Source: Gammaproteobacteria bacterium (GTDB lineage: Bacteria > Pseudomonadota > Gammaproteobacteria > Arenicellales > JAANXG01). From it: DNA of 64,000 nt. The stretch spans positions 1-64,000 of the forward strand of contig JAHEKE010000013.1 of the NCBI GenBank assembly GCA_024638505.1. Direction: 5' to 3'. The position numbers and the translations under genes were made by a program. How positions within the stretch are numbered: the stretch's first letter is position 1; the number at the start of each line of letters is the position of its first letter. The notes beneath the pieces were generated by a model that worked only from the letters and a program-made list of their open reading frames with translations, had not been told where the DNA came from and ran no database searches. Shown one piece after another: positions 1-9,783 of the stretch.

Positions 1-1329
1 CTTTCCAAACTTCCGTTGTGCCTGAGTTTTAGCTTCGCCGATGTTTCGTGCCACGAAAATATTGCCAGCTTCGTCATACCATGCCGGTATTCGGTGGCCC
101 CACCAGAGTTGACGAGAGATACACCAGTCTTGGATGTTGCGCATCCACTCGAAGTAGGTGGCTGTCCAGTTTTCTGGGACGAACTTGATACGGCCTTCTT
201 CCACCACTTTGATTGATTCTTCTGCGAGCACGTCGGCTTTTACAAACCACTGATCTGTTAGGTAGGGTTCAAGGACCTCTCCCGTTCGATCGCCCCGCGG
301 CACAATCAGCTTGTGCTCTTTGATGCTTTCCAGCAGCCCAAGTTGCTGTAGATCATCGACTACTTTTCGTCTCGCTTCATACCGATCAAGATTGTGATAG
401 GGTGAATCCGCCAGATTCACCGTAGCGTCTGTGGTGAATATATTGATTAACGGGAGTCCGTGTCTTTGCCCGATCTCATAGTCGTTGAAATCATGCGCCG
501 GCGTAATCTTTACGCAGCCTGAGCCGAATTCAGGGTCAACGTACTCGTCCGCTATGATCGGGATTTCCCGGTCCACCAACGGCAGTCGCACGGTTTTGCC
601 GATCAGCCTGGAATAGCGCGCATCTTCGGGATGGACGGCGACGGCAGTGTCTCCGAGCATGGTCTCGGGGCGGGTAGTTGCCACGATCAGGTACTCGCCC
701 GTTTGCCCGGATATCGGATACCGCAGGTTCCACAGCTTTCCAGATTCCTCTTCGGATATCACTTCCAGATCGGAAACGGCTGTATGTAGTTTGGGATCCC
801 AGTTAACGAGCCGCTTACCTCGATAGATCAGCCCCTCGTCGTACAGTCGTATGAATACCTCGCGAACCGCTGCGGACAGCCCTTCATCCATGGTGAAGCG
901 TTCTCGCTTCCAGTCGAGAGATGCACCCATTCGGCGAAGCTGACGGGATATCGTCCCACCGGATTTTTTCTTCCACGCCCAAACACGTTTGACGAATTCT
1001 TCGCGCCCAAGATCGTGCCTATCTTTGTTTTCCTGTTCAAGCTGTCGTTCCACCACCATTTGAGTGGCAATCCCGGCATGATCCATTCCGGCCTGCCACA
1101 GTGTATTACGCCCGTTCATTCGATTGAAGCGGATCAAAATATCCATGATGGTATCTTGAAACGCATGCCCCATATGTAAGCTGCCGGTGACATTTGGCGG
1201 AGGAATCATGATGCAGTAGGGCGTGCCCTTGCCAGATGGAGCAAACCAATCATTTTGCTCCCAATGGTCGTAGAGTTTCTGCTCGATGGTGGTTGGATCG
1301 TAAGTTTTTCTGAGTTCTTTAGACGACAT
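1..1329 (-). CDS. valS: Valyl-tRNA synthetase, N-terminal 443 residues (runs off the window)
   Basis: Class I aminoacyl-tRNA synthetase that charges tRNA-Val in the cytoplasm. The reading frame is open from the ATG at 1329 down to base 1. The N-terminus [20 protein letters not shown] is followed by the HIGH-type signature [13 protein letters not shown] (about residues 43-55) and, further on, [15 protein letters not shown], both typical of ValRS. The KMSKS loop and anticodon-binding domain lie outside the window. It is the last gene of the pepA-holC-unknown-valS series, as in many gammaproteobacteria. The family assignment is secure. Confidence 0.97.
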   Translation of the reverse strand, partial: MSSKELRKTYDPTTIEQKLYDHWEQNDWFAPSGKGTPYCIMIPPPNVTGSLHMGHAFQDTIMDILIRFNRMNGRNTLWQAGMDHAGIATQMVVERQLEQENKDRHDLGREEFVKRVWAWKKKSGGTISRQLRRMGASLDWKRERFTMDEGLSAAVREVFIRLYDEGLIYRGKRLVNWDPKLHTAVSDLEVISEEESGKLWNLRYPISGQTGEYLIVATTRPETMLGDTAVAVHPEDARYSRLIGKTVRLPLVDREIPIIADEYVDPEFGSGCVKITPAHDFNDYEIGQRHGLPLINIFTTDATVNLADSPYHNLDRYEARRKVVDDLQQLGLLESIKEHKLIVPRGDRTGEVLEPYLTDQWFVKADVLAEESIKVVEEGRIKFVPENWTATYFEWMRNIQDWCISRQLWWGHRIPAWYDEAGNIFVARNIGEAKTQAQRKFGK

Positions 1330-1399
1330 GGTAATTGCTCGGACAGAAGCAGCGCATTATACGCAAGCCTGCGTAAAACTGGAGGGAATTGTGCGGACT

Positions 1400-2185
1400 T
1401 TAAAGCGAAGTGCCGATGTTTTTGGTGCTCAGTATATTGGCCAGCGTCTGGCGCAAAGTTTTTTCTTGGGCCTCATCCATTGTTGGCAGATTGAGCTGGG
1501 CTAGTCCTGCTTTAAGGTTTTTAACTGCTGAGTCGATAAGCCGATTCAGTTCTGCCGATGACGTCGAAATTGCGTCTGCCTTGAGTTCGGCAGGTTCGTA
1601 TACGACATTGTTCAGCACGGGAATTGTATCGATGGCGGGGATGACGATATTGTCCTGAGCCAGATCTTCTTGCGGTAATTCCAATATGAACTCTTCAGGT
1701 CGTGCTTGCTCATCATCGCTTTTAAACGGGTCTACCCAAGGCGGCGCTTTTTCTGATTTTTTCTCGGTAGGAGATTCTGTCCGCAGGTCCGCTGTGTCAT
1801 TTATCGCTGGATGTTCAACAGCGACTGCTTGCGATGTCTCCGTTGGTGCGTGCGCGTCGGTTCGCTTTTTCCCAGGCCCTGCTGTTGAAGAATTCAGATA
1901 GAATTCACGCTCACTCTGTTTATCATCAAGCGAGCCTTCCATCTTTGCTTGGGATCGGTTTTCATCTGCATTTATTTCAACTGGGGCGGGCAACTTGCCC
2001 TGTTCGCTTGAGGGTTGTTTAGAGCTAAGGTCTGTGTCCGCTGCGATTTGATCTTGCGCTGGCTTAACCTCTGACTCTTTACGCAACTCTGAAGAATTTT
2101 CATCTTCGAGTAACACCTGCAGAGAGCGCAAAGTTTCAGTTAATGCACTGTCCGGATCGGGCTTTTTCTTGCGTCTGAACCACAT
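1400..2185 (-). CDS. Hypothetical protein between holC and valS (261 aa)
   Basis: I do not recognise a named family. The first ~200 residues are strongly acidic and low in complexity, rich in Glu, Asp, Lys, Ser and Pro, and probably disordered. The last ~50 residues (LNRLIDSAVKNLKAGLAQ and onward) look like a compact helical domain. There is no signal peptide or membrane segment. It begins 2 nt after the holC stop, so it is almost certainly co-transcribed with holC and pepA. An unannotated acidic protein between holC and valS is common in gammaproteobacteria. Any role in DNA polymerase III or in tRNA charging would be a guess. Confidence 0.8.
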   Translation of the reverse strand: MWFRRKKKPDPDSALTETLRSLQVLLEDENSSELRKESEVKPAQDQIAADTDLSSKQPSSEQGKLPAPVEINADENRSQAKMEGSLDDKQSEREFYLNSSTAGPGKKRTDAHAPTETSQAVAVEHPAINDTADLRTESPTEKKSEKAPPWVDPFKSDDEQARPEEFILELPQEDLAQDNIVIPAIDTIPVLNNVVYEPAELKADAISTSSAELNRLIDSAVKNLKAGLAQLNLPTMDEAQEKTLRQTLANILSTKNIGTSL

Positions 2186-2187
2186 GA

Positions 2188-2634
2188 CTAGATGTGCAGA
2201 TTATGGGTTTGCAGAGTGCAGCCTTGTTTTCGATAAAAGCGGAATCGTTCTCGAGCTTTTGATTTGTCATCAGTGGTGTGATCTACAAACTCCACGATTC
2301 GAGGGTAGTGTTCATAGCACTCGGGAACGTCACCCAGTAGAGATACCAGCACGTTCCGGTTATTGATCTGAGGCGTTTGATAGCCGATCAAAATAGGCAC
2401 GTCGAGTTGCGCTTCTTGTTCATCTAAGCCGTGTGGGACGAAGCTGCTTTGATCAAATGTCCACATTAAGTCATCTAAGGCCTGCGCCTGTTCGACATCC
2501 ATAGTTTGAACGAGGGCGGTATGACCTAAAGTATAGATTTTCTGTGCCAATCGACAAGCGCCAAGCAGTTGGCCATCCGTTAAATGACGGTTCAGCAAAT
2601 AAAAATCAACCCTTGGAGGCACGCTGCCTATCAA
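2188..2634 (-). CDS. holC: DNA polymerase III subunit chi
   Basis: Chi subunit of the DNA polymerase III clamp-loader complex, which links the replisome to single-strand-binding protein. The 148-aa length matches the family (E. coli HolC is 147 aa). Family features are the N-terminal VDFYLL strand, the RLAQKIYTLG helix, the LDDLMWTFDQSSFVPH segment and the C-terminal RERFRFYRKQGC. Its start overlaps the pepA stop by 4 nt (2631-2634), so the two are translationally coupled. The pepA-holC-valS order supports the call independently of the sequence match. Confidence 0.93.
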   Translation of the reverse strand: MIGSVPPRVDFYLLNRHLTDGQLLGACRLAQKIYTLGHTALVQTMDVEQAQALDDLMWTFDQSSFVPHGLDEQEAQLDVPILIGYQTPQINNRNVLVSLLGDVPECYEHYPRIVEFVDHTTDDKSKARERFRFYRKQGCTLQTHNLHI

Positions 2635-4121
2635 CTTTTTTCGCTGCGATCAATCAAAAACTGGCTGAGCAAAGGCACCACGCGGCCGGTAGCGCCTTTG
2701 TCTTTACCGCCGCTGCGCCATGCCGTGCCGGCAATGTCCAGATGCGCCCAGCTGTACTTGTTGGTGAAGCGTGACAAGAAACAGGCTGCCGTAATGGTGC
2801 CCGCCGACGGCCCGCCAATGTTGGCGATATCAGCGAAATTGCTGTCGAGCTGGGACTGATAGTCTTGCCATAGGGGCAGTAGCCAGGCTCTATCCAAACT
2901 TTTTTCGCCGGCCTGCAGCAATTCATCTGCCAGGTCTTGATCATTGGCCAGCAAACCGCTTGCGTGCTGCCCCAAGGCAACGACACAGGCGCCAGTTAAA
3001 GTGGCGATATCGACTACTGCTGCGGGTTTAAATCGTTCAACATAGGTCAATGCGTCGCAAAGAATGAGACGACCCTCCGCGTCAGTATTCAGTATTTCAA
3101 TCGTCTTTCCAGACATGCTGGTGACGATATCGCCCGGCTTGTTGGCATTACCATCCGGTAAATTCTCCGAACTCGGGATCACTCCGCTAACGTTGATTGG
3201 AAGTTTCAGTTCGGCTGCCGCTACCAGGGCACCAAACACACTCGCGGCTCCACACATGTCATACTTCATTTCATCCATTTTCGCCGCCGGTTTTAAAGAA
3301 ATACCCCCAGCATCGAAAGTCAGGCCTTTGCCTACTAAAACTACGGGTGACTGCTTTGCTGCAGCGCCATGATACTCCATGATGATCAGTTTGGCTGGCT
3401 GGCTACTGCCTTTGGCTACGGAGAGCAGCGCGTCCATGCCGAGTTTTTCCATTTGAGACTGGTTGAGTACCTTTGTTTTAATTGCATACTTTTTTTGCAG
3501 GTTGCGCGCTTGTTGAGCCAGGTAAGATGGATTGCATACGTTTCCGGGAAGATTGGCTAAGTCCTTCGCCAAGTTCACCCCGTCTAATATGGCTTTTCCC
3601 TGTTGTACCCCTTGCCGAGTTTTTTTGAGCTGAACTTCAGTCGCAACCTGGAATGCAATGGCCATCGGTTTTGGTTTGTCCGCACTGCTTTTCATCTTGT
3701 CAAAGCGATACATCGCATTGCCCATGGCCTCGATCAGGTGTCTGGCTTTAACTTTATGGTCACAGCCATTTACTTCGTCTGCCAATAACCACAGATCTGC
3801 CCCGGTTACGTGCAATTCTCTGAGCTTTTTGACGACAGTCTCGGCGACCTGTCGATACCTTTTGACGTCCAGCTCGTCAGCCTTGCCATACCCGATCGCG
3901 ATCAGTTTTTGCCATTTTAAGCCGGGGACGTCATACAAGACGATGCTTTCATTCTCTTTTGCCTCGAACCCACCACTGTTAATATGCGCGCTTAGCGCAC
4001 CAGCGGAGAGTTGATCGACCTGAGCGGCAAGTCCCTGTAGCTGTTTTCCCTGGAATATACCAACGACGCAACAGCTGCGCGGTTTGCCTTTGAGTTTGCT
4101 TTTACTTGTTGTGAATTTCAC
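2631..4121 (-). CDS. pepA: Leucyl aminopeptidase (M17)
   Basis: Cytoplasmic M17 metallo-aminopeptidase that removes N-terminal residues from peptides. In E. coli PepA is also a DNA-binding accessory factor. The 496-aa length matches the family. The C-terminal catalytic domain shows GKGLTFDAGGISLKP (Lys265 and Asp270, metal and catalytic residues) and the signature NTDAEGRL at 345-352. It is transcribed divergently from lptF with 124 nt between them, the usual gammaproteobacterial arrangement, and overlaps holC downstream. Confidence 0.97.
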   Translation of the reverse strand: MKFTTSKSKLKGKPRSCCVVGIFQGKQLQGLAAQVDQLSAGALSAHINSGGFEAKENESIVLYDVPGLKWQKLIAIGYGKADELDVKRYRQVAETVVKKLRELHVTGADLWLLADEVNGCDHKVKARHLIEAMGNAMYRFDKMKSSADKPKPMAIAFQVATEVQLKKTRQGVQQGKAILDGVNLAKDLANLPGNVCNPSYLAQQARNLQKKYAIKTKVLNQSQMEKLGMDALLSVAKGSSQPAKLIIMEYHGAAAKQSPVVLVGKGLTFDAGGISLKPAAKMDEMKYDMCGAASVFGALVAAAELKLPINVSGVIPSSENLPDGNANKPGDIVTSMSGKTIEILNTDAEGRLILCDALTYVERFKPAAVVDIATLTGACVVALGQHASGLLANDQDLADELLQAGEKSLDRAWLLPLWQDYQSQLDSNFADIANIGGPSAGTITAACFLSRFTNKYSWAHLDIAGTAWRSGGKDKGATGRVVPLLSQFLIDRSEKS

Positions 4122-4209
4122 TTATCCCCCCGTTTCTATTTATATACACGTAGTTTAAAGTTGTACCTGCCCAACTGCAGATCAAGAAAGATATTCAGGA
4201 TTGTCCTGT

Positions 4210-4237
4210 TTTACATCAACTATTGTCAAAATAGAAT
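4210..4237 (+). promoter_or_regulatory. Possible sigma70 promoter for lptF
   Basis: TTTACA at 4210-4215 and TAGAAT at 4232-4237 are each one base from consensus and are spaced 16 nt apart. The GTG start of lptF lies only 8 nt after the -10 box and has no clear Shine-Dalgarno sequence. If this promoter is used, the message would be almost leaderless. Confidence 0.35.
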
Positions 4238-4245
4238 AACAGCGT

Positions 4246-5346
4246 GTGATCGTTAACCGAGCCCTGGTACGGGAGGTATTAGAAACAAGCGTTGCAGTAA
4301 CGTTTGTTATTCTCATAGTCTTTGTCGTAGTCCGCTCTCTTGGTTTCCTGCAACAGGCGGTCAGGGGGGATGTTCCCGTTGAGGCGGTGCTGACGCTGGT
4401 GGTGTTGAAGATGGTTGGCTATCTCGACGTCATTATTCCACTTATGATGTACGTGGCTATCCTTTTGGTCCTCAGCCGATGGAATCGAGACAATGAAATG
4501 CTTGTACTGGCCGCGTGTGGCATCAGTCCGGTTGACTTTCTTAAACCCTTGATGGCCTTAGTGCTGATAGTGGGCGGAGTAGTGGCCCTGTTTTCATTTT
4601 ACCTCACGCCGCTTGCTATAGAGAAAGGCTATGAGGTCGAACAGGAGTATCGCAGCCGCAGTGAAATTATGGGAGTTATCCCAGGTACTTTCATGGAAAC
4701 TAAAAAGGGGAGAGGCGTGTACTTTGTAGAGAGCTTTGATCGAGATGCGCTTCGATATGAGAATGTGTTTGTTTACAAATCATCTTTTGGTAAAGAGGGT
4801 GTTGTGGTTTCGAAGTATGCTTTTCAAAGAACGGACGAGCTGACTGGTGATCAGTTTTTGGTATTAAGCAACGGCACTCGTTATGAAGGGAATCCGGGGC
4901 AACCCGATTATAGAATCATGGACTTTGAAACCTATGCGTTGCGTATAGAGCCGCGTGCTTACATCTCAACGTTACCGCCGGTAAAGGCGCGATCAACGTC
5001 TCTGATTTATAAGGATCGGCACCCCGCACTGGTAAGTGAATGGCACTGGCGAATGGCGAAAGTCATTATCGTTCCCGTACTGGCTGTGTTTGCGTTAACC
5101 TTCAGTTTTATCAACCCTAGGCAGGGACGCCTGCCTGGCATGATCATGGCGTTCATGGCCTATTTTCTCTATACCAACGCACTCGGTTTTTCAGTAGCGA
5201 TGCTGAGTAAAGGCAGAATTGAACCGTCCAACGGTCTATGGTGGGTGCATGGTATTTTTCTTGCGATTGCCGCTCTGCTCCTATATCGCAGGCAAAAAAA
5301 CTTGCGGCTGTTTCCACTACCGAAATGGCCTCGTCGGGCCACTTGA
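4246..5346 (+). CDS. lptF: LPS export ABC transporter permease LptF
   Basis: Inner-membrane permease of the LptB2FG complex, which extracts lipopolysaccharide from the inner membrane and passes it to LptC and LptA. The 366-aa length fits the family. Two hydrophobic segments lie at the N-terminus and one near residue 100, then a long periplasmic beta-jellyroll region, then C-terminal membrane segments near 270-360 (RMAKVIIVPVLAVFALTFSF). The GTG start is supported by the family-typical opening MIVNRALVREVLET. It is followed 2 nt later by lptG. Confidence 0.95.
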   Translation: MIVNRALVREVLETSVAVTFVILIVFVVVRSLGFLQQAVRGDVPVEAVLTLVVLKMVGYLDVIIPLMMYVAILLVLSRWNRDNEMLVLAACGISPVDFLKPLMALVLIVGGVVALFSFYLTPLAIEKGYEVEQEYRSRSEIMGVIPGTFMETKKGRGVYFVESFDRDALRYENVFVYKSSFGKEGVVVSKYAFQRTDELTGDQFLVLSNGTRYEGNPGQPDYRIMDFETYALRIEPRAYISTLPPVKARSTSLIYKDRHPALVSEWHWRMAKVIIVPVLAVFALTFSFINPRQGRLPGMIMAFMAYFLYTNALGFSVAMLSKGRIEPSNGLWWVHGIFLAIAALLLYRRQKNLRLFPLPKWPRRAT

Positions 5347-5348
5347 AT

Positions 5349-6419
5349 ATGCGAATCTTAGATACGTATATTGCAAAACATATCCTGTATCAGACCTCAA
5401 TATCGGTCGCGGTCTTGGTGGGCTTGTTCATGTTTCTTACCTTCATAGACCAGTTGTCTGATGTTGGAACGGGTCGGTATGGAGTTTTAGATGCGATTCG
5501 TTTTGTTGTATTGTCGCTGCCCCGAACCCTGTACGAGATATTCCCAATGTCCGCACTGCTGGGCTCAATAATGGGCATGTCAGCACTTGCGGTAGATTCT
5601 GAACTGATAGTAATTCGAGCGGCCGGAGTATCAGTCGTCCGGTTAACTGTTTCGGTTTTGAAAGTCGGGGCATTACTTGCGCTGTTCGCCTTAATTTTAG
5701 GTGAATTTGTAACCCCATATTCTGAGACCATGGCACAACGAGGACGGGCACAGGCCCTGCAGGAAAATATTAATCAGCAATCCGACTTTGGGCTGTGGAT
5801 GCGGGACAACAAATCTTATGTGAATGTTGGAGAAGTATTACCCGATTTGTCGCTGCTGGATGTAAGGGTGTTTGAATTCGATGATAATGGACGCCTGCGT
5901 TCTCTGGTCTCTGCGGAAAACGGCAGGTATTTAGAAGAACCGCAAAGATGGCGCTTGGAGGGAATCGAGCAAACCCTGATAGATAAAGAAAAGGCAGAAT
6001 CTAAGTCCGCGCTAGCGGCATACTGGCGCACAGATGTTACGCAGGACATCTTGTCCGTGTTCTTAATCCGCTCCGACCAGTTATCCGCTTGGCAACTTTT
6101 TAAGTACATCCAGCATTTGCGCGACAACGGCCAAGAGACCGAGGCTTATGAGCTGGCTTTTTGGACAAAGATCGTTACCCCCCTCGCGACCGCGGTAATG
6201 GTGATATTAGCTATTCCTTTTGTGTTCAGGAGTGTGCGCAGCGGCGGATTCGGACGCAGTTTGTTTATCGGGATTATGCTTGGCCTGTCTTTTTTCGTGC
6301 TGGATAAAGGCTTCGGACTTATTGTTCAGATATTTGATTTCTGGCCGTTTTTAGGAGCGGTGCTTCCCACGCTGCTGTTTGCCAGCATCGGCGCCTACTT
6401 TATTACGCGGGTTCAGTGA
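5349..6419 (+). CDS. lptG: LPS export ABC transporter permease LptG
   Basis: Second permease of the LptB2FG lipopolysaccharide exporter, 356 aa. I place the start at ATG 5349 (MRILDTYIAKHILYQ), 2 nt after the lptF stop. A longer in-frame extension upstream would lie inside lptF and does not resemble the family. It has the same layout as LptF: N-terminal membrane segments, a periplasmic jellyroll, and C-terminal membrane segments including FRSVRSGGFGRSLFIGI. Its last 69 nt overlap the 3' end of the convergent RDD gene. Confidence 0.95.
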   Translation: MRILDTYIAKHILYQTSISVAVLVGLFMFLTFIDQLSDVGTGRYGVLDAIRFVVLSLPRTLYEIFPMSALLGSIMGMSALAVDSELIVIRAAGVSVVRLTVSVLKVGALLALFALILGEFVTPYSETMAQRGRAQALQENINQQSDFGLWMRDNKSYVNVGEVLPDLSLLDVRVFEFDDNGRLRSLVSAENGRYLEEPQRWRLEGIEQTLIDKEKAESKSALAAYWRTDVTQDILSVFLIRSDQLSAWQLFKYIQHLRDNGQETEAYELAFWTKIVTPLATAVMVILAIPFVFRSVRSGGFGRSLFIGIMLGLSFFVLDKGFGLIVQIFDFWPFLGAVLPTLLFASIGAYFITRVQ

Positions 6420-6890
6420 ACTCAGGGTTCTGAATTGCTCGGCTTTAGGCTCAACGATGAGCTTGGTCCCGGACAGGTGATCATGCCAGGCTTTTTTATC
6501 TTTATCGAACAGCACCCAGAAAAATCCCAGTCCGAGAACTAACCAGGACAGTATTGCGCCGAAAAACCTGATTAGCGCGAGCCGCCAGCTCAGCCCCGCT
6601 CCGTTAGGCTGAACCACCTTGAGGCGCCAGGCGCGCATGCCCAGCGTTTGCCCTTCGTGTACCCAGAACCAGCAAAAAAATAGCAGGCAGGTAGCGAAAA
6701 GATAAAGCTGCGTGAGCAGACGTATCCACCACGTTTGACTAATAGAGTTATCAATTAGGGGCAGAGGCAGGCTGACCAGGAATAACACGCCGACCAGCAG
6801 CAGCCAGTCGTAGACGATCGCGGCCAGCCTGCGGAGCAGGCCGGCCGGCGGATTCCGTCTTACGGCGTTAATTTCCTCAGTGTCATGCAC
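6351..6890 (-). CDS. RDD family membrane protein
   Basis: A 179-aa inner-membrane protein of the RDD family. It shows GLLRRLAAIVYDWLLLVGVL at the N-terminus (the R..A...D pattern), further hydrophobic helices, and the conserved GQTLGMRAWRLKVV block. RDD proteins are of mixed or unknown function; some are linked to ion transport. Translation appears to begin at GTG 6890, with no visible ribosome binding site. The first bases upstream of this start are the TGTATAGACA end of the repeated element at 6891-7147. The C-terminal tail is read antisense to lptG for 69 nt. RDD genes are often found next to lptFG. Confidence 0.85.
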   Translation of the reverse strand: MHDTEEINAVRRNPPAGLLRRLAAIVYDWLLLVGVLFLVSLPLPLIDNSISQTWWIRLLTQLYLFATCLLFFCWFWVHEGQTLGMRAWRLKVVQPNGAGLSWRLALIRFFGAILSWLVLGLGFFWVLFDKDKKAWHDHLSGTKLIVEPKAEQFRTLSSLNPRNKVGADAGKQQRGKHRS

Positions 6891-7147
6891 TGTCTATACA
6901 AATGAATGGGGCGGAGAGCCGCACTGGCGCGAGTTGTGCACAATTGCGTGAAAAGGCGGTGAGCGGGCAATCGTAGTGTAGGTGGGTTCAGTGGAATTCG
7001 AAAGAAAATATTTTAACTCGCTGTTTTTAAACATAATCCTCCGGTTGCACAAAATTTAATCGAACGGTGTAACGCCGGTAAACGGCACGATTAGGGCGAA
7101 GCAACCAAACTTTACCAACAGAGTTATCCACAGTTTTTGTGGATAAA
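6891..7147. repeat. Copy 1 of a duplicated DnaA-box-containing element
   Basis: The intergenic region 6891-7244 between the divergent RDD and gcdH genes holds this element. It has TGTCTATACAA (6891), TTGTGCACA (6934), TTACCAACA (7112), a perfect DnaA box TTATCCACA (7124-7132) and its inverse TGTGGATAA (7138-7146). All five recur in the same order at exactly +11132 bases, in the element at 18023-18279. The middle is AT-rich (a TATTTTAACT stretch near 7010). No GATC site was seen within it. The remaining bases to 7244 show only possible promoter sequence for gcdH. Confidence 0.8.
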
Positions 7148-7244
7148 CAATCTAAATCAGCCGAGCGCCCCGCGAGAAAGATTAACCTGCACCAATGAAC
7201 TCATTTAAAATCTAGAGTTTGCATACTTCAGTCAGTTACGCGTC

Positions 7245-8465
7245 ATGACCTCACAACCGATACCCGACAGCGCTGAGCATGTCTCCAGCGCAGAGGCTTC
7301 TGTACCCTGGGAAGATCCATTTTTACTCAATCAGCAGTTGACCGAGGACGAAAGACTCATAGCAGAGACTGCCAGGAACTACGCGCAGGAGCAATTGCTG
7401 CCCCGTATCGTCGAGGCTCATCGTCTGGAGCATTTTGATCGCGAAATAATATCAGAGATGGGGGAAATGGGGTTTCTCGGCGTCAATCTTCCCGAACCCT
7501 TTGGCAGTGGTGCCAGCTACGTGTCTTACGGCCTGGTTGCGCGAGCCATTGAACAGGTTGATTCCGGCTATCGTTCCGCGATGAGCGTCCAGTCCAGTCT
7601 GGTCATGTACCCGATTTATGCCTACGGTTCCGACGCGCAGCGAGATAAATATTTGCCCCTGCTCGGCAGCGGCGAGTGGGTAGGTTGTTTTGGCCTGACT
7701 GAACCTGATCATGGCTCTGATCCAGGAGGTATGAAATCTCGTGCTAAAGCAGTCGATGGCGGATTCCGATTATCTGGCACAAAAACCTGGATCACAAATG
7801 CACCGCTGGCCGACGTCCTGGTGATATGGGCAAAAGATGAAACGGACATCATTCGGGGGTTTATATTGGAAAAGGGAATGAAGGGATTATCCACCACTAC
7901 TATAGAAGGTAAGTTTTCCCTGCGCGCCTCTGTTACCGGACAAATTGCTATGGACGATGTGTTTGTGCCGGCAGAGAACCTGTTACCTAAAGTCAAGGGC
8001 TTAAAAGGCCCCTTCGGCTGTCTGAATCGAGCACGCTATGGCATCTCCTGGGGGAGCATGGGTGCCGCAGAATTCTGCTGGTGGGCGGCACGCCAGTATA
8101 CGTTGGAGAGAAAACAGTTTGGACGGCCTCTGGCCGCGAATCAGCTGATTCAGAAGAAACTGGCGGATATGCAGACCGAAATCGCACTTGGTTTGCAGGG
8201 TGCGCTGCGCTTGGGCCGCATGATCGATAGGGGCCAGGGCGCTCCGGAATTAATATCTTTGATGAAACGGAACAATTGCGGCAAGGCGTTGGAAATAGCG
8301 CGTCTGGCACGAGATATGCACGGAGCGAACGGCATTGCTGATGAGTATCACGTGATACGTCACCTGATGAACCTGGAAACGGTGAATACCTATGAAGGCA
8401 CGCATGATATTCATGCTCTGATTTTGGGTCGCGCGCAAACGGGTATACAGGCCTTCACCTCCTAG
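7245..8465 (+). CDS. gcdH: Glutaryl-CoA dehydrogenase
   Basis: FAD-dependent acyl-CoA dehydrogenase that oxidises and decarboxylates glutaryl-CoA to crotonyl-CoA in lysine, tryptophan and glutarate breakdown. The 406-aa length fits. Signatures are [15 protein letters not shown] (FAD/substrate loop), the R-rich [16 protein letters not shown] helix, [21 protein letters not shown], and the C-terminal [18 protein letters not shown] with the catalytic base Glu384. These distinguish GCDH from short- and medium-chain acyl-CoA dehydrogenases. It appears to be a single-gene unit; its crotonyl-CoA product could be handled by the hydratase/dehydrogenase at 12958-15258. Confidence 0.92.
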   Translation: MTSQPIPDSAEHVSSAEASVPWEDPFLLNQQLTEDERLIAETARNYAQEQLLPRIVEAHRLEHFDREIISEMGEMGFLGVNLPEPFGSGASYVSYGLVARAIEQVDSGYRSAMSVQSSLVMYPIYAYGSDAQRDKYLPLLGSGEWVGCFGLTEPDHGSDPGGMKSRAKAVDGGFRLSGTKTWITNAPLADVLVIWAKDETDIIRGFILEKGMKGLSTTTIEGKFSLRASVTGQIAMDDVFVPAENLLPKVKGLKGPFGCLNRARYGISWGSMGAAEFCWWAARQYTLERKQFGRPLAANQLIQKKLADMQTEIALGLQGALRLGRMIDRGQGAPELISLMKRNNCGKALEIARLARDMHGANGIADEYHVIRHLMNLETVNTYEGTHDIHALILGRAQTGIQAFTS

Positions 8466-8523
8466 TTGAGCTTCGTCCGTTGGCTGACCTGGTTTGCAGC
8501 AGTACTTAACAAAGACCCATGAC

Positions 8524-9765
8524 TCAGTACAGCCGTAAAAAAAGTCCCGACCTCATTTTAGGATCGAAGAAGGTAGATTTCGGCGGCATCACTGCACCGC
8601 TATCAGCAACCTGCATCAGTTGAACCATTGTGGTGGGGTGGCAGGCAAAGCCCACCGCCCAGCCTTGCGCAGATTTCTGCTCTACGCCGGCAAGTCCGGC
8701 ATCCCCAGCAACATAGTCTAACCGCTTGTCCGAGCGTGCATCTGCAATACCCAAGATTGGGTTTAGGATCTGTTCCTGCAGAATGGTTACATCCAGTAAA
8801 TTGACGGGGTTTTGTTTCGAACAGGGCAGGAATCGCGGCGTCAAGCGATACCACTTGTTTTCGACATACATGCCAAACTGATGCAGTTTATCCGGAGCTG
8901 CGTCCGTACCCGTGACGGGTTCGACAGCAAAATTTTCCGCCATCCGGCGAAGAAACTGAGCGGTGTTCATCCCATTTAAATCTCTGACGCATCGGTTGAA
9001 TGGCAGGATCCTAAGCTCATCTGCGGAAAGCAGCGCCACAAGCACATAGTTGAACCTGTCGTCTGCAGAATAGGATGAATTCCTGGAGCGACACTTGTGC
9101 GCATATCTTGAGCAGGCGGCAAATCTATGGTGACCGTCGGTTAAGTAAGTCTTTTCTATTTTCGAAAAAAGCTCCTGCAAATGCTGGATGACCTGTGCGT
9201 CTTCGATTCGCCATAAAACCTGCTCAACATCATCGTGTGCGCAAAAGTTTAACAATGGCGGTGTGCTGGCTGTTGTCTTTTTAAGCAGCGCGTTGATATC
9301 GGCATTATCTTTATACGCCAGACAAACCGGGCTGGAAGATGCGCCAACCACATCCAGGTACTGCACCAGCAGATCCTCCTTATCGGAGCGCGTATGCTCG
9401 TGTTTGAGTACCTTACCCGTATCATAGTGTTCTATCGGAATCTCACAGACGACGGCTGTCTGTTGATGATCATCCGCCGCGAGTGTGTAGACGAAAATAG
9501 CAGGTCGGGGCAGGGGCTCAAAATCGCCACGTTCCAGCATTTTTTTTAAATTGGCTGAGTTGATGGCGAGAAGCTCCTGCAGCGTTGGTCGGCTGTTCTC
9601 GGGATATTCATCCAGTGAATGCATAGCGTTGATATAGTTCTGCGGATGCTCAACGGCAAACGAATGACGCTGGTCCGGCGATAACGAGTCGTAGGCGGGT
9701 GAGACGACTGTTTCCACGCGGGATTTTTTGACCAGAAGTCCGTCGAATGCCCTTATCCTGGTCAT
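8524..9765 (-). CDS. DUF1015 family protein
   Basis: A 413-aa protein of the DUF1015 family, whose biochemical role is not established. Family hallmarks include the opening RIRAFDGLLV, the VVSPAYDSLSPDQR block, the central LTDGHHRFAACSRYA block and GWAVGFACHPTTMVQLMQVA near the C-terminus. It starts 18 nt after the serC stop, so it is the third gene of a serA-serC-DUF1015 operon. DUF1015 genes often accompany serine biosynthesis genes, which suggests, but does not prove, a link to serine or phosphoserine metabolism. Confidence 0.88.
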   Translation of the reverse strand: MTRIRAFDGLLVKKSRVETVVSPAYDSLSPDQRHSFAVEHPQNYINAMHSLDEYPENSRPTLQELLAINSANLKKMLERGDFEPLPRPAIFVYTLAADDHQQTAVVCEIPIEHYDTGKVLKHEHTRSDKEDLLVQYLDVVGASSSPVCLAYKDNADINALLKKTTASTPPLLNFCAHDDVEQVLWRIEDAQVIQHLQELFSKIEKTYLTDGHHRFAACSRYAHKCRSRNSSYSADDRFNYVLVALLSADELRILPFNRCVRDLNGMNTAQFLRRMAENFAVEPVTGTDAAPDKLHQFGMYVENKWYRLTPRFLPCSKQNPVNLLDVTILQEQILNPILGIADARSDKRLDYVAGDAGLAGVEQKSAQGWAVGFACHPTTMVQLMQVADSGAVMPPKSTFFDPKMRSGLFLRLY

Positions 9766-9783
9766 CGTTCCAATTCCGTGAGG

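Noticed and set aside
8524-9765. Two small plus-strand frames over the DUF1015 gene
   Set aside because: They are antisense shadows; the minus-strand frame has family motifs along its entire length.
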